Shown one piece after another: positions 52,897-61,573 of a stretch of 64,000 bases of DNA. Source of the DNA: an uncultured Eubacteriales bacterium (GTDB lineage: Bacteria; Bacillota; Clostridia; Oscillospirales; CAG-272). Numbering within the stretch: position 1 is the first letter of the stretch; each line of letters begins with the position of its first letter. The notes beneath the pieces were generated by a model that worked only from the letters and a program-made list of their open reading frames with translations, searched no databases and was not told where the DNA came from. The stretch lies in contig URCP01000001.1 in NCBI GenBank assembly GCA_900546315.1, positions 1 through 64,000 on the forward strand. The letters are read 5' to 3'. The position numbers were made by a program, and so were the translations under genes.

Positions 52897-52999
52897 GAAA
52901 TTTTTACTGCAATTTAATGAAAATCTCAGCAAAGTCTCGGGGAGAGGTCGGAATTTATCTATGTAATCAGGACTGCGCGAATATCGGCGTCAAATAAGT

Positions 53000-55069
53000 T
53001 CAGCCGATTTTAACGTGTCTGTCCGCAAGCGGAATCTTCACGGTGTTCAGCATACCGTTCACCGTGACCTTGTGCTTACCGCTCTCGGTCTCAACCGGAT
53101 ACTTCTTCCCGTCGGTGACGACGAAGGCGAACTCGCCGCCCTCATGGAGGTCATATACGCCGTCGAAGCCGCCGGAGACCGCCATTGGGGAGTTGAACTT
53201 GTCGATGAGACCGAGCACAGCGACGCCGTTCTCAACCGGAACTATCGTATAGAGCCTGAAATCGTCGTGGTCGTTCAGAGTGACATCGAGCGCCTCTCCG
53301 TCCTTCAATACCGTCACATCGCCGGAGAAGTGCTCATACACCGCCACCTCGCGGCAGCCGCAGCCGAGGTCGGCGACCGAAACGGTACCGCTCACCGGCT
53401 TGTTCCCGTGATCGAGGTTGAACGCCGCGATGACGCCGCCCTTCGCGTAGGTATTCTTCACCTTGAAGATCCTGCCGTTCGTCTCCGGGTCGGACACGAG
53501 GCAGTCCTTCGTCGGGATCGCCGGGTTCTCCGGGCGGAGGATTCGGCCGTCACTGTAGCAGAGCGGCTCGAAGATCTCAGGACGGCTCCTGCCGATCCTA
53601 TCGCTGACGTAGATCGGTCCGCCGGAGATCGCGCGCAGGACGCTGTTCTTCTTCGCCTGCTCGTCGTCGGACCACCACATATCCCAGTCGCTCCAGTAGA
53701 ACATACCCTGAATGAGCGAGTTGTAGCTGCACGCGAGGATATGGCGGATGAACCACTCGCGGTTCTCCGGCTGGAAGTCGCCGGAGCAGCGGGAAACCGC
53801 GCCGGACGGACGGTTGAACATATTCTCGCTCGCCATGCCCATGCAGTTTATGATATCATTGTCGAAATGCGATCCGACCGAGCTCGTGATCGCCCTCTGG
53901 ATATTTCTCGCCGCCTCGCCGAGCGGGTAGACGTTCTTATAATTGTCCGCGATGAAACCCTGATTGTCGATCTTCACGAAGTCGGTCCCACAGTGCTTCA
54001 GGAAGTCGTGGAACGCGCTGTAGAACAGGAACGCCTTGTCAGGCTCAAGGCTCGGCATGAGCCTTCCGTTCGGCGTCTCGATGAGCAGATCGCGGTACTT
54101 CTCCGCGAGCTCCGACTCAGGGTCGATGCCAGCCCAGTATCCGCTCGTCGGGTGCCACATACCGATTTTCAGACCGTACTTCTTCATCTTATCAAGGCAG
54201 TCCTTGAGCCCGCCGGGGAATCTCTTCGGGTCAGCCTCGAAGCTGCGTATCTTCGACGAATGCATGACCGAGAACATACCGGTCTCGCGTGTGAGGTCGT
54301 CCGGGATATCGCGGAGCTTGTCGCACTCAGCCCACATATCGTCGATGATCGCCCATCTGAATGGAATCTTCTTCGCCTTTATCTCCTCGCACTTTTCGAG
54401 CAGACCCTCGGTGCTGACGCGTATCTCGAGCGCGTCCCACGAGCACCAGCCGAGGTATTCGAATATTTCCGGATAGCGGCGTTCTTCTCTGACCGGGCAG
54501 CCATTGTCAAGCAGCTTCATCGCGAGCTTCGCGCAGTCGTTCATCAGCGTGTACGGCTCGTCGCCCTCGCCGTAAACAGCCGCGAGCGTGTCGCAGTCGG
54601 AGAGGTCGGAAACGTTCGCGAACAGATAGAGTTCAGCCCCGTTCTCATTGCCGCGCAGAGCCGCCTTATAGCGCTTGTCGACTATCGGAAGGATGAAGCC
54701 GTACTTCCCGTCTGTCTTCTTATAAAGCAGCGCCTGCGTCCTGTTCTGTATCTTTGAGAGATCGTCGCCGAACTGCGGTCTGCACCAGTGCGGGCAGCTC
54801 TGGAAGTTCGCCATATATCCCTCGATATCGCCGAGCGACGGGATAATGAAGCTAACTGCCGTGTCAGCGTCAAAGCATCCGCCCTTGACCGACGCCTTCA
54901 CATACGCCGCGGTCAGCCTGCCGCACTTCTTTTCGGTTATCGCGGAAGAGACCGTCGTCTTTCCTTCCTTGAGGGTGAACTTGCCCTTGCAGCGTCCGTC
55001 CGCGAGAGAAAGACAGCTCTCGTTTCCGGCAAGACGCGCGGTTGCCTTTGCGTTTTCAAACAGATTCAT
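53000..55069 (-). CDS. GH36 / raffinose-synthase-like glycoside hydrolase
   Basis: A 689-residue protein of the Sip1/raffinose synthase group in GH36 (PF05691). The barrel begins EYLGWCSWDALEIRVSTEGL; RWAIIDDMWAE follows. Nucleophile Asp368 in FVKIDNQG and acid/base Asp431 in SRCSGDF are in place, as is MFYWSDWDMWWSDD. It should act on alpha-galactosides such as raffinose-type or related sugars, by hydrolysis or transfer. No signal peptide, so it works in the cytosol. AAAGGA precedes the ATG; it lies 28 nt behind the activase gene and is likely cotranscribed with it. Confidence 0.87.
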   Translation of the reverse strand: MNLFENAKATARLAGNESCLSLADGRCKGKFTLKEGKTTVSSAITEKKCGRLTAAYVKASVKGGCFDADTAVSFIIPSLGDIEGYMANFQSCPHWCRPQFGDDLSKIQNRTQALLYKKTDGKYGFILPIVDKRYKAALRGNENGAELYLFANVSDLSDCDTLAAVYGEGDEPYTLMNDCAKLAMKLLDNGCPVREERRYPEIFEYLGWCSWDALEIRVSTEGLLEKCEEIKAKKIPFRWAIIDDMWAECDKLRDIPDDLTRETGMFSVMHSSKIRSFEADPKRFPGGLKDCLDKMKKYGLKIGMWHPTSGYWAGIDPESELAEKYRDLLIETPNGRLMPSLEPDKAFLFYSAFHDFLKHCGTDFVKIDNQGFIADNYKNVYPLGEAARNIQRAITSSVGSHFDNDIINCMGMASENMFNRPSGAVSRCSGDFQPENREWFIRHILACSYNSLIQGMFYWSDWDMWWSDDEQAKKNSVLRAISGGPIYVSDRIGRSRPEIFEPLCYSDGRILRPENPAIPTKDCLVSDPETNGRIFKVKNTYAKGGVIAAFNLDHGNKPVSGTVSVADLGCGCREVAVYEHFSGDVTVLKDGEALDVTLNDHDDFRLYTIVPVENGVAVLGLIDKFNSPMAVSGGFDGVYDLHEGGEFAFVVTDGKKYPVETESGKHKVTVNGMLNTVKIPLADRHVKIG

Positions 55070-55097
55070 TTTTCGTAGTTCCTTTCAGGATTTATTT

Positions 55098-55919
55098 TTA
55101 CCGACTGAGCTTCGCGTTTCTGAACAATGTCAGATCGACCTCGCGGTTCTTTTTATTCTCAAGGGTGTAGACCCTTCCGACGCCCTCGTACTTCGCGCCG
55201 GCGAAGCTGTTGTAGCCGAGGAGCTCGACCGGACTGTCGCCGACGATCTCCGCTATCGCCGCGAGATTTTCCCTCGTGTCGGTGATGTCGGGTATCAGCG
55301 GGACTCGAATCAGGTGCGGTTTGCCGCTCGCCTTCAGCCGCTCAAAATTCGCGAGGATCGGTGAATTATCGACCCCGCACCACTTTTTGTGCTGCTCCGG
55401 GTCGGCGAGCTTTATGTCCATCATCACAAAGTCTGCGTTGTCTATCACGGACATATATCTATCCGCCGAGGTGAAGCCGCAGGTTTCCACAGCTCTGTGG
55501 ATCTTCTTCTCTCCGAGAAGCCCGAGAAGCTCCGACACGAACTCCGCCTGCATTGTAGGCTCTCCGCCCGACACCGTAACCCCGCCGCCGGACGACGCGA
55601 AGAAATCCGCTTCCCTCGCGAGCTTTTCGGCGAGCTTTCCGGCGTCCCACGTCTTTCCGATGATCGAGACGAGCCCGTCCGGACAGGCATGTATGCAGCG
55701 GTGGAACGGCTGGCACTCGGGATGAGTACACGGCTTCAGGCACCGCCCGCAGTGCCTGCATCTCGCCGTCCTCACCATTATCTCCGGCTCCGGTGACAGT
55801 CCCTCCGGGTTGTGACACCACTTGCAGGAGAGCGGACAGCCCTTCATGAACACCGTTGTGCGCACACCGGGTCCGTCGTGAACCGAAAACTCCTTGATAT
55901 CAAATATCGTTCCGGTCAT
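55098..55919 (-). CDS. Glycyl radical enzyme activating enzyme
   Basis: A 273-residue radical SAM protein. The cluster motif is CPLSCKWC (CxxxCxxC) after FSVHDGPGVRTTVFMKG. A ferredoxin-like insert with eight Cys (CRHCGRCLKPCTHPEC, FHRCIHAC) places it in the class with extra [4Fe-4S] clusters. GGGVTVSGGEP and ETCGF, VMMDIKLADPEQHKKWCGV are typical. It installs the glycyl radical on the enzyme encoded 1 nt upstream. Confidence 0.94.
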   Translation of the reverse strand: MTGTIFDIKEFSVHDGPGVRTTVFMKGCPLSCKWCHNPEGLSPEPEIMVRTARCRHCGRCLKPCTHPECQPFHRCIHACPDGLVSIIGKTWDAGKLAEKLAREADFFASSGGGVTVSGGEPTMQAEFVSELLGLLGEKKIHRAVETCGFTSADRYMSVIDNADFVMMDIKLADPEQHKKWCGVDNSPILANFERLKASGKPHLIRVPLIPDITDTRENLAAIAEIVGDSPVELLGYNSFAGAKYEGVGRVYTLENKKNREVDLTLFRNAKLSR

Positions 55920-55920
55920 A

Positions 55921-57891
55921 TCAGACAGTGTATTCCTGACGCGCTATGACGTGATCCTGATATTCCTTGTCGAGCTCGACGAAGTACGCGCTCCAGCCCC
56001 AGATCCTGACGACAAGGCGCTTGTGATCCTCGGGATGCTTCTGCGCGTCCTTCATTGTCTCGAGGTTCACGGCGTTCAGCTGGAGCTGATGTCCTCCGCG
56101 GTCTATGAAATACTTCACGATCGACGCGACCTTCTCAAGGCTGCCCTCGCCGCGGAAAACGCTGTTGTGGAACTCGAGCGTGAGCGGTCCACCGTTTATC
56201 GCGCGCACAAAATGCTGCTTCGTGAAGGACTTCACGACGGAAACCGGTCCTGAGACCTTCGCGAACAGGCTCGCCGAGAAGTTCGTGCCGAAAGGCTCTC
56301 CGCTGCGGCGGCCGTCCGGGGACGCGCCGATCTCTCTCGCGTGCCAGAGGTAGAACATAGCGCTTCCGGTTCCCGCGCGCCAAACGCCGCCCTCGCAGTT
56401 CTTCTTTCCTTCAAGGCAGTCGGCGAAGGTGTCGAGCAGCTCAACCGAGATATTGTCGACATAATCGTCGTCACAGCCCATCTTCGGCGCCTCGTTTCTG
56501 AGCTTGTCAAGAAGCTCCGGAGAGTTCTCAAAGTTCTCGTCCACCGCCTTCAGCATATCCGCGGCGCTTATGTACTTTTCGTCAAAGACATACTTCTTTA
56601 TAGCGGCGAGCGAGTCAGCGGCGGTCGCGATTCCTGTTCCGTGCATACCGAAATTGCGATATTTTATGTCGTCGAGCATCACGCCCATGAACGGCGACGG
56701 GACGAACCACAGATCGTGTATGCCGTTCATTATTTCCTCGCACTCCGAGTTAATCTCCTTCTTCGTGAGCGCCATGACCTCGTCGAAGTCCTTGCAGTCT
56801 GTAAAGCCGTTGTGGAGCATCCTGTCCACCGCCTTCGGGTAGGACATCGCGCCGATATTCACGACGTCGAACGCGCATCCGGGAATGATGAACTCCCAGC
56901 AAGCGGCGACGACATAGTTCGCGGCGTCCTCCGGCGCGTATCCCTTGCGCTTCAGCCCCTCAATGACGACGTCGTCGTTCGAGTACTGCGGGAAACCGAG
57001 CCCCGCCTTCGTGAGCTCAGTGCCGAGTATGTACTGCTCCATCGGCGTCTTCTTCGACACGCGGAGATTTATCTTCGGGTCGATGAGCTTCAGGTCGCGG
57101 CTCGCGATCAGGCAGAGCCTAGAGAGCTCGTTGAAGACGTCATTTCCGTTCTCGTCGATGCCGCCGAGGACCATCGACTGTCCGTTGTCTCCCTGCTGAA
57201 CGCCGACATAGAGATCCGAGTCCTTGTTGAACGAGATGAAGAAGTCCTTCAGAAGCTCGAGCGCCGTCTCCTCGGTATAGACGCCCTTGTCCATATCCGC
57301 CCTGAAATACGGATACATATACTTGTCAAAGCGTCCGGTGGTGTTGTGATAGTTGCCCTCGAGCCAGAGCGAGAAATGCAGGATGCGGAACATCTGCAGA
57401 GCCTCGCGGAAGCTCGTCGCGCCGTATCTCGGCACTCTCTCGAGCACCTTCGCGATATCCTCGCGGCCGACCCTCAGCGCCTCCTCGCGGTATCTGTCGG
57501 CGAGAGCGATTATATTGTCAATGGCGCGCTTTCCGTACTCGTCCGCGCCCTTCCTCAGAGCGAGAAGACCCTTCGATATCGCCTTTTCGTAATCCGGCGA
57601 GAGGTTCGAGATATATCCGAGCTCGTGGATGAAGTGCTTCGAGCGTATCTCCTTCCACTCATCCTCAGTGAAGCAGTCCGGGATATTCTTCACCGTGCGG
57701 ACAAAGCAGATCTTCTCGTCCGGGAGAATGTGCGGCTTCTCTGCCTTCGTGAGCCTCTCAAAGCGATCCGCCATCCTCTCGACCGGGCTCATCTTTGCCT
57801 CGCTGTATATCTTCGCGAGCGGTTCGGTGTATTCCTCGCGGAAAGCGTGATGCTTCTTCGCGAGAACATATTCAAGCAGTTCTTGTGACAT
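55921..57891 (-). CDS. Glycyl radical enzyme of unassigned substrate
   Basis: A 656-residue member of the PFL/glycerol dehydratase superfamily. The glycyl radical is Gly632 in VVRIWGWSAYFVELD near the C-terminus (RxxG followed by an aromatic residue). The thiyl Cys is Cys331 with Glu333, in VVAACWEFIIPG, the CxE pattern of dehydratase- and lyase-type members rather than the CC of PFL. It is shorter than glycerol, propanediol or choline enzymes (780-850 residues). Partner activase follows after 1 nt; GH36, L-fucose isomerase and solute-binding proteins flank it. A sugar-derived diol or polyol substrate is inferred from context only. Confidence 0.88.
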   Translation of the reverse strand: MSQELLEYVLAKKHHAFREEYTEPLAKIYSEAKMSPVERMADRFERLTKAEKPHILPDEKICFVRTVKNIPDCFTEDEWKEIRSKHFIHELGYISNLSPDYEKAISKGLLALRKGADEYGKRAIDNIIALADRYREEALRVGREDIAKVLERVPRYGATSFREALQMFRILHFSLWLEGNYHNTTGRFDKYMYPYFRADMDKGVYTEETALELLKDFFISFNKDSDLYVGVQQGDNGQSMVLGGIDENGNDVFNELSRLCLIASRDLKLIDPKINLRVSKKTPMEQYILGTELTKAGLGFPQYSNDDVVIEGLKRKGYAPEDAANYVVAACWEFIIPGCAFDVVNIGAMSYPKAVDRMLHNGFTDCKDFDEVMALTKKEINSECEEIMNGIHDLWFVPSPFMGVMLDDIKYRNFGMHGTGIATAADSLAAIKKYVFDEKYISAADMLKAVDENFENSPELLDKLRNEAPKMGCDDDYVDNISVELLDTFADCLEGKKNCEGGVWRAGTGSAMFYLWHAREIGASPDGRRSGEPFGTNFSASLFAKVSGPVSVVKSFTKQHFVRAINGGPLTLEFHNSVFRGEGSLEKVASIVKYFIDRGGHQLQLNAVNLETMKDAQKHPEDHKRLVVRIWGWSAYFVELDKEYQDHVIARQEYTV

Positions 57892-57947
57892 ATAATCAAG
57901 TCCTTTCCTTGGGATAAATCCGTATGGTATTCCGAGCTTACAATTAT

Positions 57948-57975
57948 ATTATAACAGAGTTTGTCCGCTTGTCAA
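57948..57975 (-). promoter_or_regulatory. Promoter of the glycyl radical enzyme operon
   Basis: Minus strand: TTGACA (57970-57975), 16 bp, TATAAT (57948-57953). Divergent from the fucI promoter; the ~115 bp between the two -35 elements hold no gene. Confidence 0.8.
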
Positions 57976-58091
57976 TATTTTTCACTGGACATAAATATAC
58001 TTTTTCTGGTCATACCGGGCGAGAAAACAACGCGGCGCGTTACCGACGCGAATATTTACCGGAATCTGCATAAAAAAAACTGAAAATTCCA

Positions 58092-58120
58092 TTGATTTCC
58101 GGAGCGGGATGTGGTAATAT
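58092..58120 (+). promoter_or_regulatory. Promoter of fucI
   Basis: TTGATT (58092-58097), 17 bp, TAATAT (58115-58120). Confidence 0.75.
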
Positions 58121-58187
58121 AGATATAGACGCGGTCTGTCCGCGCCCTTACATTAAAAAATCAATTTTTCACAAAGGAGATTTACAT

Positions 58188-59954
58188 ATGAACAAACCGA
58201 TCATAGGTATCCGCCCCATCATCGACGGACGCCGCAGAGGCATCCGCGAGAGCCTTGAAGACCAGACCATGAACATGGCGAAGGCGGCGAAGGAACTCAT
58301 CGAGTCAAAGCTCTTCTACCCGGACGGCACCCACGTCGAGTGCGTCATCGCCGACACAACGATCGGCGGCGGGGCGGAGGCTGCTGCCTGCGCCGAGAAA
58401 TTCTCGAAGCTCAACGTCTGCGCGACCCTCTCGGTCACTCCCTGCTGGTGCTACGGCAGCGAGACGATGGACCTCGATCCCCTGACCACCAAGGCTGTCT
58501 GGGGCTTCAACGGAACCGAGCGCCCCGGCGCCGTATATCTCGCGGCTGTCATGGCGGCTCACGCGCAGAGAGGTCTCCCGGCGTTCGCCATCTACGGTCA
58601 CGACGTTCAGGACATGAACGACACCACCATCCCGGCTGACGTGGAGGAGAAGATCCTGCGTTTCGCGCGCTGTGCAATCGCTGTCGGAATGATGCGCGGC
58701 AAGGCGTACTGCGGACTCGGAGCGGTCGCGATGGGTATCGCGGGCTCATTTGAGGATCCGGACTTCTTACAGAAGTATCTCGGTATCCGCGCGGAGTGGG
58801 TTGACATGGTCGAAATCCTCAGAAGGATAGACCTTGGCATCTACGATCACGCCGAGTACGAGAAGGAACTCGCGTGGATCAAGAAGAACTGCAAGAAGGG
58901 ACTCGAGGTCAACATCCCCGAACTTCAGAACAACGCGGAACAGGACGAGAAGGAATGGGAATTCATCGCGAAGATGACTATCATCGTCCGCGACATAATG
59001 CTTGGAAACCCTGTCCTGGCGGACATGGGATATGTCGAGGAGTCGAACGGCAGAAACGCCATCTTCGGCGGCTTCCAGGGTCAGCGCCAGTGGACCGACT
59101 ACAAGCCGAACGCTGACTTCACCGAGGCTATTCTCAACACGACCTTTGACTGGAACGGCAAGCGTCCTCCGTTCATTCTCGCTACCGAGAACGACGGACT
59201 CAACGGACTCGCGATGCTGCTTCTGAATCTTGTCACGAACCGTCCGGCTATCTTCTCTGACGTGCGCACATACTGGTCACCCGACGCTGTTAAGAGAGTG
59301 GCGGACTATGAAGTGACCGGCAAAGCGGCGAACGGCTTCATGCACCTTATAAACTCCGGCGCTTCGGCGCTCGACGGAAACGGCGCTTCGAAGGACGAGA
59401 ACGGCGAGTCCGTCATGAAGGAATGGTGGAACGTCACCGACGCCGATATGCAGGCAATGCTTGAGGCAACCAAGTGGGCTCCAGCAAACAAAGGCTACTT
59501 CAGAGGCGGCGGATTCTCAAGCCAGTATGTCTCCAAGGGCGAAATGCCCGTGACCATGGTGAGAGTCAACCTTGTTGACAAGCTCGGACCGGTCATTCAG
59601 ATTGCCGAGGGTTACACCGTTGAGCTTCCGGAAAAGGTTAACCACGCTCTTCTCGACCGCACCGACCCGACCTGGCCGTCCATCTGGTTCGCACCGTCGC
59701 TCACCGGCGAAGGCGCGTTCACGGATGTATACAGCGTAATGGCAAACTGGGGCGCAAACCACGGCGCGTCCGTATACGGACACGTCGGCGCGGACATCAT
59801 CACACTGGCGTCGATGCTCAGAATTCCGGTTTCGATGCACAACGTCCCGGCAGACAAGATCTACCGCCCGCACGCGTGGTCCGCTTTCGGCACCACCAAC
59901 ACCGAAGACGCTGACTACAGAGCCTGCGCGGCTTACGGTCCGTTATACAAATAA
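58188..59954 (+). CDS. fucI: L-fucose isomerase
   Basis: A 588-residue Fuc[20 protein letters not shown] at the N-terminus, [70 protein letters not shown], and [20 protein letters not shown] near the C-terminus. The Mn-binding Glu/Asp/His lie in the central and last segments. It converts L-fucose to L-fuculose (and D-arabinose to D-ribulose). ATG 58188 follows AAAGGAG; the in-frame upstream TTG at 58092 lies in the promoter. No fucK or fucA is next to it, so the pathway must be completed elsewhere. Confidence 0.95.
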   Translation: MNKPIIGIRPIIDGRRRGIRESLEDQTMNMAKAAKELIESKLFYPDGTHVECVIADTTIGGGAEAAACAEKFSKLNVCATLSVTPCWCYGSETMDLDPLTTKAVWGFNGTERPGAVYLAAVMAAHAQRGLPAFAIYGHDVQDMNDTTIPADVEEKILRFARCAIAVGMMRGKAYCGLGAVAMGIAGSFEDPDFLQKYLGIRAEWVDMVEILRRIDLGIYDHAEYEKELAWIKKNCKKGLEVNIPELQNNAEQDEKEWEFIAKMTIIVRDIMLGNPVLADMGYVEESNGRNAIFGGFQGQRQWTDYKPNADFTEAILNTTFDWNGKRPPFILATENDGLNGLAMLLLNLVTNRPAIFSDVRTYWSPDAVKRVADYEVTGKAANGFMHLINSGASALDGNGASKDENGESVMKEWWNVTDADMQAMLEATKWAPANKGYFRGGGFSSQYVSKGEMPVTMVRVNLVDKLGPVIQIAEGYTVELPEKVNHALLDRTDPTWPSIWFAPSLTGEGAFTDVYSVMANWGANHGASVYGHVGADIITLASMLRIPVSMHNVPADKIYRPHAWSAFGTTNTEDADYRACAAYGPLYK

Positions 59955-59968
59955 GACCTGAAACACAT

Positions 59969-60010
59969 ACAGCGCCGTCCCGCTTAAGCGGGACGGCGCT
60001 GTAGTTTTTT
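59969..60010 (+). terminator. Terminator after fucI
   Basis: A perfect 34-base palindrome (59969-60002, 17-bp arms centred on TTAA), then TTTTTT on the plus strand. It also faces the 3' end of SBP4. Confidence 0.9.
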
Positions 60011-60015
60011 GTTAT

Positions 60016-61455
60016 TCAGTTCGCTTTGTAGACGTCTGTTATCAGCTTCTGGACGTTGTCCGCCACCTTATTCTTCACCTTCGCGTAGTAGGTCGGGAGG
60101 GATTCGCCGGATGTGATCACCGAGATTATGCTGAAGTCCGCCGCCTCGTCGTAGAAGGACGCGCTGTCATTGATTATCGGTATCATCTGCTCCGACTCGG
60201 TGTCGCGCGCTATCTTGACCGTCAGCGCAACGTCGAAATACGCCGGCACAACCGTATTGTAGGACACTGCGGACATTACCTCGAGCACCGCTCCGGTGAG
60301 CTCCGGTCTCGTGTTCGTCACCGGGATATAGCTGAGCCCCGCGCAGTTTCCGACGCGGACGTTGTAGCCTTCCTGCGCCTCGTCAAACTTCGGGTAAGGA
60401 ACAAAGCCGAAATCGTCCTTCATATCACGCATATTCCGGATATCGCCGAGACTCGAGTGATCAAACATCAGAGTACCGTTCTTGAACGCCGTGTCGAAGG
60501 TTCCGTAAGTCGCCGTCTCATACGCCGCGCCGTCCATCGCGAAAAGCTCGTTCATCTTTTCGACAACCGCGATGTTGCGCTCGGTCTCTATCGATATGAC
60601 CGGCATATTGTCCTTGTCCTTCGTTATGACGTCTCCGCCGAGAGCCATGTAGAGCGACGGGACGCTCTCCCAGAGCCAGCCCCAATAGCCGAACTGGTCG
60701 ACATTCGGGTCAATGATCGTGTCACCATTAAGATCGCGCGTTGCGCTCGCGACCATTTCGACAAATCTGTCATATGTCCACTTCCCGTCAAGCACAAGCT
60801 GATAGGGATAATCATACCCCGCCTCATTGACAAGACGCTTGTTGAATGCGAGGATATGCGACGCTCTCAGTATCTCGAGGTTGTACATTCCGGTCATCGC
60901 GTATATCTTGTTGCCGTAATTAATGTCGCGTATACAGTTCGCATACCAGTACGGCTTCGAAAAGTCTACATTCGGAAGCGTATTCCAGTCAATGAAGCAC
61001 CCCTCGGAGATAAGCCCCGGCATACCGGAATGCTGAACGTGGATGAAGAGATCATTCGAGGTATCGCCTGACATGACGAACGAACGTATCTGCTGCGTCG
61101 CGGCGCCCTGCGAGCCTCCGTCCGTAGCGAATCCGCCTTCGGTGAATTTCAGACTGATTCCGAGCCGCTCCTCCACAGCGCGGTTGCGCTCCCATATTGC
61201 GTCGTCAACATTGTCACCCGTCTCTTCCTCAACAAACATCGTTTTGACCGGATACGCGAGATAAATATTGAATTCCTCGCCGTCAAAACGTATGTCCCCG
61301 AGATCGTCTGTGACCGTTTTTTCAGTCTCCTCCACGGTCGTCGACTCCTCGGTATTTCCTGAAGTATCATCCTTCTCCGTGCCTGCGGAAGAACCGCAGG
61401 ACACCGCGGACACAAGCATCAGAAGGGCGAGGACAAACGAAATCTTTCTGTTCAT
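60016..61455 (-). CDS. Extracellular solute-binding lipoprotein (SBP4)
   Basis: A 479-residue lipoprotein with lipobox LVSAVSC (Cys20) and an acidic Thr-rich linker. The fold starts IRFDGEEFNIYLAYPV. It has an EF-hand-like loop DLNGDTIIDPNVDQFGYWG. DDFGFVPYPKFDEAQEGYN corresponds to the PMPKY region of the paralogs. GGAG precedes the ATG. It converges on fucI, sharing the terminator region. Again no permease gene is nearby; a fucose- or galactoside-containing ligand is possible from neighbours but not shown. Confidence 0.82.
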   Translation of the reverse strand: MNRKISFVLALLMLVSAVSCGSSAGTEKDDTSGNTEESTTVEETEKTVTDDLGDIRFDGEEFNIYLAYPVKTMFVEEETGDNVDDAIWERNRAVEERLGISLKFTEGGFATDGGSQGAATQQIRSFVMSGDTSNDLFIHVQHSGMPGLISEGCFIDWNTLPNVDFSKPYWYANCIRDINYGNKIYAMTGMYNLEILRASHILAFNKRLVNEAGYDYPYQLVLDGKWTYDRFVEMVASATRDLNGDTIIDPNVDQFGYWGWLWESVPSLYMALGGDVITKDKDNMPVISIETERNIAVVEKMNELFAMDGAAYETATYGTFDTAFKNGTLMFDHSSLGDIRNMRDMKDDFGFVPYPKFDEAQEGYNVRVGNCAGLSYIPVTNTRPELTGAVLEVMSAVSYNTVVPAYFDVALTVKIARDTESEQMIPIINDSASFYDEAADFSIISVITSGESLPTYYAKVKNKVADNVQKLITDVYKAN

Positions 61456-61512
61456 TGCAAACTCCTTTTTGTGATATAATCATATTTTTCAAGGTTATTC
61501 CAACAACATATA

Positions 61513-61541
61513 ATTATACACGTAAAAAGCAGTCATGTCAA
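61513..61541 (-). promoter_or_regulatory. Promoter of SBP4
   Basis: Minus strand: TTGACA (61536-61541), 17 bp, TATAAT (61513-61518). Confidence 0.88.
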
Positions 61542-61573
61542 TGTCAAAAGTTCAAGAAACCATTGCAAAAAAC

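Noticed and set aside
53015..54757. A 580-codon plus-strand frame opposite the GH36 gene
   Set aside because: It is an antisense shadow with repeated ERV/RAV composition and no start signals.
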